This document shows positions 1 through 8,560 of a DNA stretch of 64,000 bases, piece by piece. Each line of letters starts with the position of its first letter. The stretch's first letter is position 1. The notes under the pieces are model-generated. The model was given only the letters and a program-made list of their open reading frames with translations. It was not told the origin of the DNA and did no database searches. The stretch is taken from assembly GCA_002298925.1 (NCBI GenBank), contig DBMM01000106.1, forward strand, positions 5,943-69,942, read 5' to 3'. Source of the DNA: Geobacter sp. UBA698. GTDB lineage: Bacteria > Desulfobacterota > Desulfuromonadia > Geobacterales > Pseudopelobacteraceae. The position numbers and the translations under genes are program-made.

Positions 1-228
1 GATGCACTCAAGGCGGTGAGGATTGAGGTGACGAAGGCATACAGATAGTATGTTGAGGAACCGAAGACGAACCAACGAAGAGGGCGCTTTGATATGGAAA
101 TGGAATAAGTTCCCTTCAACTCCGCTCATGGAACAGATGTGCACCGAGCGGAGTCGAAGCGCATCCGGCGGAAATTACTCCCCGATAAAGCACCGCCGTG
201 ACGGCGTGGCGTACTAAAAGAGGATTTC
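1..228. other. leader region before first liv gene; possible end of an upstream gene
   Basis: Frame 1 reads 15 sense codons before a TAG at 46-48, so the tail of an upstream plus-strand gene is possible but cannot be proved from so short a stretch. The rest holds a REP-like inverted repeat (115-158) and a small GC-rich hairpin (194-206, arms CGCCGT and ACGGCG) about 20 bases before the first liv gene. I see no convincing promoter. Confidence 0.3.
115..158. repeat. REP-like inverted repeat
   Basis: The left arm (115-128, reading TTCAACTCCGCTCA) and right arm (145-158, reading CGAGCGGAGTCGAA) pair at 12 of 14 positions around a 16-base loop. The core GAGCGGAGT with its complement is typical of dispersed extragenic palindromes, but no second copy was seen in this window, so its repetitive nature is inferred. 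Confidence 0.45.
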
Positions 229-1266
229 ATGGATTTACAGACGGTTTTGATCCTTGCCCAGGATGGTCTCACCAACGGAGCGATCTATCTGCTCTTGGCG
301 GTGGCGCTGATTCTGGTATTCGGGGTCACTCGGATCGTCCTGATTCCTCAGGGTGAGTTCGTTTCCTATGGAGCATTGACCCTGGCCAGCCTGCAACTGG
401 GGGTCATGCCCGGAACGGTCTGGCTGCTGCTGATCATGGCCAGTATAGCCGCCGTCATGGAGACATTCCGGCTGGTGTCGTCGGAGGCGGTTCGGCAACT
501 GCCGGTAACGCTTGCCACCATACTCATCCCCCCCGCTGCCATCGCCCTACTGGCTAAAATGTGCATTCCACTGCATCTGGCACTCGGTTGGCAGGTTCTG
601 CTGACCATGCTGATCGTAACTCCTATTGGTCCGCTGGTGTACCGGGTGGCCTTCCGCCCCCTGGCCGATGCGACGGTGCTGGTGCTGCTGATCGCGGCAG
701 TGGCGGTGCACTTTGTGCTGGTCGGGCTGGGACTGCTGTTTTTCGGAGCGGAGGGGGTGCGTACCCCTCCTTTTTCCGACGCGCATCTGACGCTCGGCAC
801 ACTCTCGGTATCCGGACAGAGTCTCTGGGTCTATGCGGCCAGCTTCATATTAATCTCGCTGCTAGCGTGGTTCTTCAGCAGGACACTGTACGGCAAGGCG
901 CTCAGGGCCGTTGCTTTTAACCGCAACGGCGCGCGCCTGGTCGGCATCAGTCCGCACCTGGCCGGCACCTACTCCTTCGCCCTGGCGGCGGCTATCGGCT
1001 GCCTGTCAGGTGTCATGATCGCTCCGATCACCACGGTCTATTACGATTCAGGCTTTCTCATCGGCCTCAAGGGATTTATCGGCGCCATAGTCGGCGGCAT
1101 GGCCAGTTATCCGATAGCGGCCGCCGGCGCGCTGATGGTCGGCATACTGGAGTCGTACTCATCGTTTTGGCTCAGCGGCTACAAGGATGTCATTGTCTTT
1201 GCAGCAATCATCCCGATTCTGCTGTGGCGCTCCCTGATGAGTGTCCACTACGAGGAAGAAGAATGA
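229..1266 (+). CDS. livH: branched-chain/aromatic-acid ABC transporter permease LivH
   Basis: This is an inner-membrane permease of the LivH family (HAAT-type ABC importers for branched-chain amino acids, which in aromatic degraders often import aromatic acids). The 345-residue protein is almost wholly hydrophobic. It carries the LivH-type cytoplasmic loop with GKALRAVAFNRNGARLVGI (about residues 222-240) and the late motif GLKGFIGAIVGGM. It is somewhat longer than common LivH proteins (about 290-310 residues). The start is preceded by AAGAGGA. Its stop overlaps the next start in an ATGA arrangement at 1263-1266, so it is translationally coupled to the permease/ATPase fusion. The substrate cannot be read from sequence; the setting beside beta-oxidation and aromatic genes makes an organic acid plausible. 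Confidence 0.85.
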   Translation: MDLQTVLILAQDGLTNGAIYLLLAVALILVFGVTRIVLIPQGEFVSYGALTLASLQLGVMPGTVWLLLIMASIAAVMETFRLVSSEAVRQLPVTLATILIPPAAIALLAKMCIPLHLALGWQVLLTMLIVTPIGPLVYRVAFRPLADATVLVLLIAAVAVHFVLVGLGLLFFGAEGVRTPPFSDAHLTLGTLSVSGQSLWVYAASFILISLLAWFFSRTLYGKALRAVAFNRNGARLVGISPHLAGTYSFALAAAIGCLSGVMIAPITTVYYDSGFLIGLKGFIGAIVGGMASYPIAAAGALMVGILESYSSFWLSGYKDVIVFAAIIPILLWRSLMSVHYEEEE

Positions 1267-3014
1267 TACGTCGTGGCGGATTCATGCTGTTTTTGACTCT
1301 TCTGGCGCTCCTGCCGCTGTTCTCCTCCTACTACATCACCATGGGAAGCTACATCGGGCTCTACAGCATTGTGTCGCTGGGGCTGGTACTTCTGACCGGC
1401 GTTGCCAGGCTGACGTCCTTCGGTCAGGCAGCATTCATGGGGGTGGCGGCGTACACGACAGCCATACTTACCGTCAAATTCGGCTGTTCTCCCTGGTTAA
1501 CCCTGCTGATCGCCATGGCACTCACCACGGCAATCGCCTTTCTGCTGGGAGCGATCACCCTGCGCATGGGAGGGCACTATCTTCCGCTGGCAACCATTGC
1601 CTGGGGCATCAGTCTCTATTTCCTCTTCGGTACCGTTCCGGCCCTGGGGGGATCCACCGGAATATCGGATGTAAGCGCGCTGACATTTTTCGGCCGGGAG
1701 CTGCGCGATGAAAAGCTCTTCTACTACCTGATCTGGATTGTTTGCCTGGCGACGCTCTGGGTTTCAACGAACCTTCTCGATTCCCGTGAGGGACGGGCGA
1801 TCCGGGCACTCAGAGGCGGGGTCTCCATGGTGGAATCCTTTGGCGCCAGCGGGCATCGCCTGAAGAACATCGTATTCATTTATTCCGCACTGCTGGCCTG
1901 TCTGGCCGGGTGGCTGTATGCCCACATGATGCGCTTTGTCAATCCGTCACCCTTCGGCCTCAGCCAGGGAATAGAGTTCCTCTTCATGATTGTAATCGGC
2001 GGTCCCTTCAGCCTCTGGGGGGCAATTGCCGGAGCCGCCGTGATTACACTCCTGAAAACCCTGCTGCAGGGGATTCTGCCGAAACTGATCAGCCAGACAG
2101 GGAATTTCGAGATCATCGTGTTTGGCATCATGACCGTAATGGTGCTCCAGTGGCTGAAGGGAGGCATCTGGTCACTGGTTGAGCACCGTCTGCCGCCGAA
2201 GCCGGCCAAGCCGGTCAACGACACTTCAAGCCTGGCGCAACGGGTGCAGCCGGCACGCAGGGAGTCCCTGCTCAAGGTGGATGGAGTCACAAAAGCGTAC
2301 GGCGGCCTGTTGGCGGTGAAAAAAATGAGCTTCGAACTGTCCGCAGGTGAGATAGTCGGCCTGATCGGCCCCAACGGAGCGGGAAAATCAACGATGTTCA
2401 ACCTGATCAGCGGCGAACTGCCCCTGACATCGGGAAAAATCCACTTCGGCACCGAAAATATCAGCTCACTCCGCTCACCCCAGATAGCCCGACGGGGACT
2501 CAGCCGCACCTTCCAGCATGTCCGGCTGATACCTGGCATGACAGTCCTTGAGAATGTCATGATCGGCAGCTACCTGCGTACCCGTGACGGTCTTCTCGCG
2601 GCCGGTCTGCGCCTGAACCAGGCGACTGAAAACCAGGTTCGCGCGGAAGCGGCCAGACAGCTGCGTCGTGTCGGGCTGGCAGACAGTATGCTCATTCATG
2701 CCGGAAACCTGTCCCTGGGCAAACAGCGCATCGTTGAAATCGCCCGCGCCCTCTGCGCTGACCCGCTGCTGCTGCTGCTGGATGAGCCGGCTGCCGGCCT
2801 GCGCTACCTGGAAAAGCAGGAACTTGCCACGCTTCTGTCGGAGCTGCGCGAACAGGGTTTGAGCGTTCTGATCGTCGAACACGATATGGAGTTTCTGATG
2901 AATCTCGTAGACCGGATCGTGGTAATGGAGTTCGGCGAGAAACTGGCAGAAGGGCTGCCCTGTGATATCCGCTCCAATCCTGCGGTTCTCGAAGCATACC
3001 TGGGAGGGGTCTAA
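1263..3014 (+). CDS. fused ABC transporter permease (LivM) and ATPase (LivG)
   Basis: One 583-residue protein joins two normally separate Liv subunits. Residues 1 to about 320 are a LivM-type membrane domain (SFGQAAFMGVAAYT near the N terminus). After a Pro/Lys-rich linker, residues from about 340 form a LivG-type ATPase with Walker A GPNGAGKST (about 369-377), a signature-like LSLGKQRIVEIARAL (about 482), and Walker B LLLLLDEPAAG (about 500). I chose the ATG at 1263, which overlaps the livH stop as ATGA; the open frame extends 32 codons upstream inside livH, but those residues look unlike a LivM start. The stop overlaps the livF start by one base. Together with livH, livF and livK it makes a complete importer. 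Fusion is seen directly as an uninterrupted frame. Confidence 0.9.
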   Translation: MIRRGGFMLFLTLLALLPLFSSYYITMGSYIGLYSIVSLGLVLLTGVARLTSFGQAAFMGVAAYTTAILTVKFGCSPWLTLLIAMALTTAIAFLLGAITLRMGGHYLPLATIAWGISLYFLFGTVPALGGSTGISDVSALTFFGRELRDEKLFYYLIWIVCLATLWVSTNLLDSREGRAIRALRGGVSMVESFGASGHRLKNIVFIYSALLACLAGWLYAHMMRFVNPSPFGLSQGIEFLFMIVIGGPFSLWGAIAGAAVITLLKTLLQGILPKLISQTGNFEIIVFGIMTVMVLQWLKGGIWSLVEHRLPPKPAKPVNDTSSLAQRVQPARRESLLKVDGVTKAYGGLLAVKKMSFELSAGEIVGLIGPNGAGKSTMFNLISGELPLTSGKIHFGTENISSLRSPQIARRGLSRTFQHVRLIPGMTVLENVMIGSYLRTRDGLLAAGLRLNQATENQVRAEAARQLRRVGLADSMLIHAGNLSLGKQRIVEIARALCADPLLLLLDEPAAGLRYLEKQELATLLSELREQGLSVLIVEHDMEFLMNLVDRIVVMEFGEKLAEGLPCDIRSNPAVLEAYLGGV

Positions 3015-3742
3015 TGACGCAGCGTCTGCTTACGGTACGGGACCTGAACGTCCGCTACGGCAAGGTCGAAGCGGTCTACAAGGCGTCCCTCACCGTAGAC
3101 CGGGGTACCATCGTCAGCGTCATCGGGCCGAACGGCGCCGGCAAATCCACCTTGCTGAACGCCATCATGGGGGTTCAGCCGTCACGGGGCTGCGTGGAGT
3201 TCTGCGGCAGCGACATTGGCCGCGTCTCCATCGAGCGCCGGGTTGCCATGGGGCTCTGCCTGGTGCCTGAAACCCGTGAGCTTTTTGCTCAAATGACCGT
3301 GGAGGACAACTTGGAACTGGGAGCCTTTACCTGCCACCGGCGTGGTGACAAGGGCATCCGGGAAAACATGAAGGGGGTCTATTCGCTCTTTCCCCGGCTG
3401 GAACAGCGGCGAACCCAGTTCGCCGGAAGCCTTTCCGGCGGCGAACGGCAGATGCTCGCCCTGGGGCGCGCCCTCATGAGCCGGCCGACCCTGCTGATGC
3501 TGGATGAGCCGAGCCTGGGACTGGCGCCGCTCATCGTCAAGGAGATCCTGCACACCATCAGCGACCTGCGCTCAACCGGGGTCAGTATCCTGCTGATCGA
3601 ACAGAATGCCCGGGCAGCCCTGCAGATTTCCGACTACGGTTATGTACTGGAGAATGGGGAGATCGCCCTGGAAGGAGCGAGTGCCGATCTGGCAGGCAAT
3701 CCCCGGGTCATCGAGAGCTATCTCGGCATGGGTGGGGTTTGA
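3014..3742 (+). CDS. livF: ABC transporter ATP-binding protein LivF
   Basis: This is the second cytoplasmic ATPase of the Liv-type importer, 242 residues, the usual length. It has Walker A GPNGAGKST (about residues 37-45), the LivF-type LVPETRELFAQMTVEDNL, the ABC signature LSGGERQMLALGRAL and Walker B LLMLDEPSLGLAP, followed by the switch-histidine region. In LivF this is occupied by EQNA rather than EHD, as here (LIEQNARAAL). Its ATG overlaps the TAA of the permease/ATPase fusion, showing tight coupling. A gap of about 140 bases separates it from the binding-protein gene livK. Confidence 0.92.
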   Translation: MTQRLLTVRDLNVRYGKVEAVYKASLTVDRGTIVSVIGPNGAGKSTLLNAIMGVQPSRGCVEFCGSDIGRVSIERRVAMGLCLVPETRELFAQMTVEDNLELGAFTCHRRGDKGIRENMKGVYSLFPRLEQRRTQFAGSLSGGERQMLALGRALMSRPTLLMLDEPSLGLAPLIVKEILHTISDLRSTGVSILLIEQNARAALQISDYGYVLENGEIALEGASADLAGNPRVIESYLGMGGV

Positions 3743-3885
3743 GGTTGAAGATCATTCGTTGATATTGATTCGGTGCGATCTTGTAGAGGGTTTTACTAAC
3801 AGTCTTCAGACCATCAACCTGAATGTCTTTTGAAGTACACACATCGGTGCGCTCTCCGGAGCCAACAACTACACAGGAGGCAGAA

Positions 3886-5037
3886 ATGAAACAGGTAATT
3901 ACAGGAATCTGCTTGGCAGCAAGCATGGCTATGGTTACTGCCGCACAGGCAGACATCACAATCGGAGTAAATGTTTCCTCAACAGGACCGGCAGCCTCGC
4001 TCGGCATGGCGGAAAAGAATGCCATTTCCCTTGGCCCCACCGTTATTGCCGGGCAGAAGGTCAAATATGTAATCTACGATGATGCCACCGACACCACCAA
4101 TGCCGTACAGAATGTGAAACGACTTATTTCCGAGGCAAAGGTCGATGTGATTGTCGGACCGACAACGTCACCCACATCCAAGGCGGTAACTGACACCGTT
4201 GCGGAATCAAAAACCCCCATGATTCAGCTTTCACCGGGCATCACCGCTTCTTCCGACGACCCCAAACGCAGGTGGATCTTCAATGCCCCGCCGGCTGACG
4301 CTGTGTACGCCGATGCCCTGATCAAACACATGGTCAAGAAGGGAATCAAGACGGTCTCCGTGATTGCGGTGGACGACGCCTACGGTGAGAACTGCACCGT
4401 GGCATACCGGAAGCTCGCTGACCAGAAAGGGATCAAGACCCTGACCGTGGAAAAATACAAAAGAGCCGACACCAGCGCCACCGCCCAGGTTTTGAAGGCA
4501 ATGCAGGGAAATCCCGATGCGGTTTACATCGCCTCCTCCGGCACTCCTGGAGCGCTTCCCCATGTGGCCCTGATCGAGCGTGGCTACAAGGGCAAGATCT
4601 ACCAGTCGGGTGGTTCGGCGAACGCCGAGTTTCTCCGGGTCGGTGGAAAGGCCCTGGAGGGCTCGTTCATGCTTGGCTCCCCGCTCCTTGCCGCTGAGCA
4701 GTTTCCCGACAAGTACCCGGCCAAAAAGGAGTCCCTGGAATTTGTCAAGCTTTACGAAGCCAGGTTCGGTGCCCGCAACTTCTTCGCATCCCTGTCATGG
4801 AACGCCCTGAAGATCGTCGAGGCGGCCGTCCCCAAGGCCCTCAAGGTTGCCAAGCCGGGTACAGAGCAGTTCCGGGCAGCACTGCGAGATGCCATCGAGG
4901 GAACCAAGGGACTCAAAGGAGCCGGCACGGTATTCACCATGACAAAAAGTGATCATACCGGAATCAACCAGCTCGGCATGTGCGTATTGAAGATCGAGAA
5001 CGGCAAATGGAAATTGGAGGACCACGCTGAATTCTAG
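3886..5037 (+). CDS. livK: periplasmic substrate-binding protein LivK
   Basis: This is the extracytoplasmic solute receptor of the Liv importer, 383 residues. The ATG at 3886 is chosen because an ACAGGAGG ribosome site lies just upstream and the reading frame then begins with a signal peptide (MKQVITGICLAASMAMVTA, cleavage near AQA|D). The mature protein shows the type I periplasmic-binding fold pattern, with DDATDTTNAVQNVKRLI and VDVIVGPTTSPTSKA early and a long C-terminal lobe. It is the last gene of the liv set. Its TAG stop overlaps the outer edge of a MITE-like inverted-repeat element, so its 3' end may have been shaped by that insertion. Ligand unknown; aromatic or branched-chain acids are family-level guesses. 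Confidence 0.9.
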   Translation: MKQVITGICLAASMAMVTAAQADITIGVNVSSTGPAASLGMAEKNAISLGPTVIAGQKVKYVIYDDATDTTNAVQNVKRLISEAKVDVIVGPTTSPTSKAVTDTVAESKTPMIQLSPGITASSDDPKRRWIFNAPPADAVYADALIKHMVKKGIKTVSVIAVDDAYGENCTVAYRKLADQKGIKTLTVEKYKRADTSATAQVLKAMQGNPDAVYIASSGTPGALPHVALIERGYKGKIYQSGGSANAEFLRVGGKALEGSFMLGSPLLAAEQFPDKYPAKKESLEFVKLYEARFGARNFFASLSWNALKIVEAAVPKALKVAKPGTEQFRAALRDAIEGTKGLKGAGTVFTMTKSDHTGINQLGMCVLKIENGKWKLEDHAEF

Positions 5038-5199
5038 GAGTCTGTCGGACTTAGGAAATCGTAGCGAAAATTCGGCTGGCTGAAGACAGATTTAGTCGAT
5101 TTTGAAGGTCAATAGTTGTTCTATTGACCAAGAAAGCGGCAAAATATGGCCCAACCAGACGGATTTGCAGTAGATTTCTCCTAAGTCCGACAGGCTCCT
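5036..5199. mobile_element. MITE-like element with terminal inverted repeats
   Basis: The left end (5036-5060, beginning AGGAGTCTGTCGGACTTAGG) and right end (5173-5199) are near-perfect inverted repeats, differing by one substitution and a two-base indel. Inside is a perfect hairpin at 5107-5129 (arms GGTCAATAG and CTATTGACC, five-base loop). The element is about 164 bp, has no credible coding region and begins inside the livK stop codon. Size, ends and lack of coding fit a non-autonomous transposable element; no clear target-site duplication was recognised and no partner transposase is in the window. Confidence 0.6.
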
Positions 5200-5267
5200 G
5201 GGGGATTCGCCTGTCTTGGCCATCGTGGGGAAATCCCCGCGATGGGCCGCAGGGAAAATACCGCTCG

Positions 5268-7301
5268 CTATATATTCGAAAGCTTCTCATACAGTTTCGA
5301 CCTGCTTATGCCCAGCAAGCGTGCCGCCTTGGCTTTATTGCCGTCAGTTTCACGCAAGGCCGCCAGGATAGCTTCCTGTTCGATATTTGCCAGGCTGTGA
5401 ACCGCTGAAGAGGAGGATTTGACATCGCGCCTGATTTCCTCGGGCACATCGTTAATGCCTATCGTCCCTTTTTCGATGTAGTTCAGCATTCTTTCTACGA
5501 TGTTTTCCAGTTCCCTGATATTGCCAGGCCAATTGTAGTTGACCAAAGCTTCCAGTGCTGCCGGGGAGACACCCTCAACTCTCTTGGAGAACAGGTTGTT
5601 GTACTTTTGTACGAAATAATCCAGCAGAACGGGAATGTCCGGTTTTCGTTCACGAAGGGGCGGAATCACCAATTCCACAACGTTTATTCTGAAATACAGA
5701 TCCTCCCTGAACTTGCCTTCCACAACCAGGCGTTTTACATCCTTGTTGGTAGCGGCAATGATTCTGACGTCCACCTTGCGGGTTTTTACCGCGCCGACCC
5801 GTTCGATCTCTTTTTCCTGGATGACCCTCAGCAGCTTGCTTTGCAGCATGAGCGGCATATCTCCGATTTCATCAAGAAAAATTGTGCCGCCATCAGCCAG
5901 TTCAAATTTCCCCGGTTTGCCCTGTTTGCGTGCTCCGGTGAAAGCGCCATCCTCATACCCGAACAGTTCGGCTTCGGCAAGCTCAGCCGGAATAGCCGAA
6001 CAGTTCACCTTTATGAACGGTTCCTTGCGCCTGGTCGAAGCATTGTGGATCGAGTGAGCAAACAGTTCCTTGCCCGTACCGCTTTCACCGGTGATCAGTA
6101 CCGTTGAATTGCTTCTCGCCACCTGAAGCACCTGAGACTTCAACTTGGAAATACGCTCGTCGTTGCAGACGATACTGCTGATGGTATAACTGGTGCCGTT
6201 AGCCTTGTACAGTTCGTCTTTATAGTAATCCAGCTGCATATTCAGCCGATGCAGCTGCTGCATCACATCAGACAGCTGATCCAGATCCTCGTAAATTTTT
6301 ATCACGAAGCCCTTTAAATTGCCTTGCTTTGTTATGGGCAACGTGGATATGACGCACGGTTTCGCATTGATTTCCAGCACCTTCAACGCGATCGTATTAT
6401 CTGTCGCGGGAATATATCTATTTATGTTCTGCCCGACGATCTGTTCTCTCGATTCCCCGAGTTTATTGCAGAAACGTGCATTGGCCAACGTGATCCGCCC
6501 CTTTTCATCCAGTACCGCCACCCCTTCATAGGCAACCTCCAGAACTGTTTCCAGAGTCGTTTTAAGCTCTTTGACCGTTTCCAGTTCGTGGGCTATGCCC
6601 TCGACATCGGTCAGGTCCTGTATGACAAAGATGACGCCCTTGTTCTTTGAATATTGGGCAACGGGAACCGCCGTGACGATCAGCTTCAGGGTACCGTGTT
6701 CTATCTTGCGAGGCGTAATCCAGGCTCCGCTGATGATGGACGAAAAATCTTCTTTCAGCTCATGGATACAGTTACTGATCTGTTTCCCTATCCGCAGGTC
6801 CGGCAAAAAATCCTTGGCATACTGATTTGCCATGGAAACGAACCCTTTTTCATTGGTTGCCACGATACCGGCCGGCACATTCTCGATGACACTGGACAGC
6901 TCCTTGTAGAGATAATCCGTCCGATCCAGAAGCTCAATTACCGTAACCGCCTGGGTGGCGATACCGATGGGTTCCCGGGCCTTGTTGACCACAACGGTTT
7001 GTCCGACTTTGCACCCCTGCAGCCAGCCGGTCAACTCATCCAGGCCATTAAACGATGTATCTTCCGGCAGATGGACAACATCCCTGATGTAGTACGCCTC
7101 GATAGCGGCATCGATACTTATGTCCTGAAGCAGGCAATCCAGAAGATTTGAACGGGAAAAGAAGCCGATCAGTTTTTCAGAATCGTCAACGACGGGAATG
7201 CCATTCAATTTTGAGCTTTTCAAAAGGCTTATGGCGGTGCGTATGCTGTCATGGGGGTACATCCGAACCTTCGTAGGAAGCATGAATTCGCTGACCTGCA
7301 T
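5268..7301 (-). CDS. sigma54-dependent activator with CBS pair and PAS domains
   Basis: This 677-residue enhancer-binding protein would activate sigma54 RNA polymerase. Residues 1-120 form a CBS pair (MLPTKVRMYPHDSIRTAI; NGIPVVDDSEKLIGF), a usual binding site for adenine nucleotides. Two PAS-like segments follow (about 135-235 and 245-340), then the AAA+ domain with Walker A GESGTGKE (405-412) and the sigma54-contacting GAFTGA (452-457). A Fis-type helix-turn-helix ends the protein (NKAKAARLLGISRSKLYEKL). I chose the ATG at 7301, which has GAGGGAG upstream; a longer open frame adds 55 poorly conserved-looking residues. It is downstream of the beta-oxidation genes on the same strand. Its targets are not evident. 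Confidence 0.88.
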   Translation of the reverse strand: MQVSEFMLPTKVRMYPHDSIRTAISLLKSSKLNGIPVVDDSEKLIGFFSRSNLLDCLLQDISIDAAIEAYYIRDVVHLPEDTSFNGLDELTGWLQGCKVGQTVVVNKAREPIGIATQAVTVIELLDRTDYLYKELSSVIENVPAGIVATNEKGFVSMANQYAKDFLPDLRIGKQISNCIHELKEDFSSIISGAWITPRKIEHGTLKLIVTAVPVAQYSKNKGVIFVIQDLTDVEGIAHELETVKELKTTLETVLEVAYEGVAVLDEKGRITLANARFCNKLGESREQIVGQNINRYIPATDNTIALKVLEINAKPCVISTLPITKQGNLKGFVIKIYEDLDQLSDVMQQLHRLNMQLDYYKDELYKANGTSYTISSIVCNDERISKLKSQVLQVARSNSTVLITGESGTGKELFAHSIHNASTRRKEPFIKVNCSAIPAELAEAELFGYEDGAFTGARKQGKPGKFELADGGTIFLDEIGDMPLMLQSKLLRVIQEKEIERVGAVKTRKVDVRIIAATNKDVKRLVVEGKFREDLYFRINVVELVIPPLRERKPDIPVLLDYFVQKYNNLFSKRVEGVSPAALEALVNYNWPGNIRELENIVERMLNYIEKGTIGINDVPEEIRRDVKSSSSAVHSLANIEQEAILAALRETDGNKAKAARLLGISRSKLYEKLSNI

Positions 7302-7462
7302 GTATGTATCTCCCTCAGGCACACAGGCGAACCTGGATGAATTGATGATGTGCGGCGGATTGAATGATAACTGGCGACAGAAGCTCACGTCAAGCGAGGT
7401 TTGAGCGTGGCGGGAAAAAACGTGGGCAGGATCTCCCGAGGCGACCGGGGTATGGGGGAAGA

Positions 7463-8548
7463 TCAATCATCGACTCGACAGCGCGCCTGATACTCCAGAA
7501 TCCGTCTGCGATAATCTTCAGGAAAGGGGGTCGGCTTGTAAACGCCGCTGGTTTCATCGATGTAGCATGCCGCCAGTTGCGCATCAAAACAGGGCGAGCC
7601 CGAATCGTCATAGCCGACAACCGAATAGACGATACTGGCCGCACCCAGATGCTTGACCTTTACCACGATGCTAAGCAGCGTACCTGGATGCATGTCTCGC
7701 AGGTAACGGCAGTTGATGTCCACAAACGGCTGCCCTTGCAGATTAATGCACTGCTGCAGCCAAGATATGCCGATGATCCGCAGGTACCACTCTCCCACGG
7801 CTTCAAGGGCCATATCGAAGACCCGCGGCGGATACACCTTGCCCGACAAGCCGCACTCGCCGTAGACGATACGGTGCTGCTGGACGAAGGGCACTCCCGT
7901 CGGATTCATCTGCAAGGTAAACCGGTTTGGATCGACCTGTCCTTGAGGCTCCGCGCTCAGCACGACGTGGTGTCCGCCCTGCGGCGCCTGCCCCTGATCC
8001 AGGCATGCTGACTGGTACTGCTCGATTTTGTGACTAAATTTGGCAGGAATCGGGATTGCGACCATGGTTGTACGGCTGATAAAAGAGGTGACGAGGGTGA
8101 CACGGAAACAGGGATGGTCGCCATCGGTCTCGGCGGTTGCCGTGAAAGTGATCGCGGTTGGCTCACTCTTGACGACCCGTATGCCAACCTCGAGGGTCTG
8201 GCCGGCGGTTACGGGGCGAAGGTATTGGCATGCTATGCGCACAAAGGACAGATCAAGATCGTGACCGTTGACGAGGGTTGCCCAGGAAAAGCCCAGCACC
8301 GCTTCAAACCAGGCATCAAGCGCCTCAACGGCAATATCGATCGCCCGCGGGGTCTTGTAGATGCGCGCCGCATCGCACTCGCCAAAGCCGATACGGCGCG
8401 AAACCTTGAAAAGCCCCGGGATTATGCTTCCTTGTGCTGCATGCATGAGCTGAACCTGTAGGCTGGTTTTATGATGCACTTCCGGCGCAGACGTACACTT
8501 TCGCAAGGATGTGTTCGAAATGTGCCCAAGGCAAGCGATGATACACAT
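7463..8548 (-). CDS. double-hotdog acyl-CoA thioesterase-like protein
   Basis: The 361-residue protein contains two hotdog domains of the 4-hydroxybenzoyl-CoA thioesterase type in tandem. The first begins near FKVSRRIGFGECDAARIY and the second near QHRIVYGECGLSGKVYPPR. In the family a conserved Asp in the FGDCDPAG-type motif is catalytic. It is kept in the first repeat (ECDAAR) but is Gly in the second (ECGLSG), so only one half may be active. The ATG at 8548 is preferred because GAAAGGA lies just before it; a TTG four codons earlier is possible. It follows the acyl-CoA dehydrogenase by about 12 bases, so hydrolysis of an acyl- or aroyl-CoA made in that pathway is likely, with substrate unknown. 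Confidence 0.75.
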   Translation of the reverse strand: MCIIACLGHISNTSLRKCTSAPEVHHKTSLQVQLMHAAQGSIIPGLFKVSRRIGFGECDAARIYKTPRAIDIAVEALDAWFEAVLGFSWATLVNGHDLDLSFVRIACQYLRPVTAGQTLEVGIRVVKSEPTAITFTATAETDGDHPCFRVTLVTSFISRTTMVAIPIPAKFSHKIEQYQSACLDQGQAPQGGHHVVLSAEPQGQVDPNRFTLQMNPTGVPFVQQHRIVYGECGLSGKVYPPRVFDMALEAVGEWYLRIIGISWLQQCINLQGQPFVDINCRYLRDMHPGTLLSIVVKVKHLGAASIVYSVVGYDDSGSPCFDAQLAACYIDETSGVYKPTPFPEDYRRRILEYQARCRVDD

Positions 8549-8560
8549 TTTTCCTTTCAA

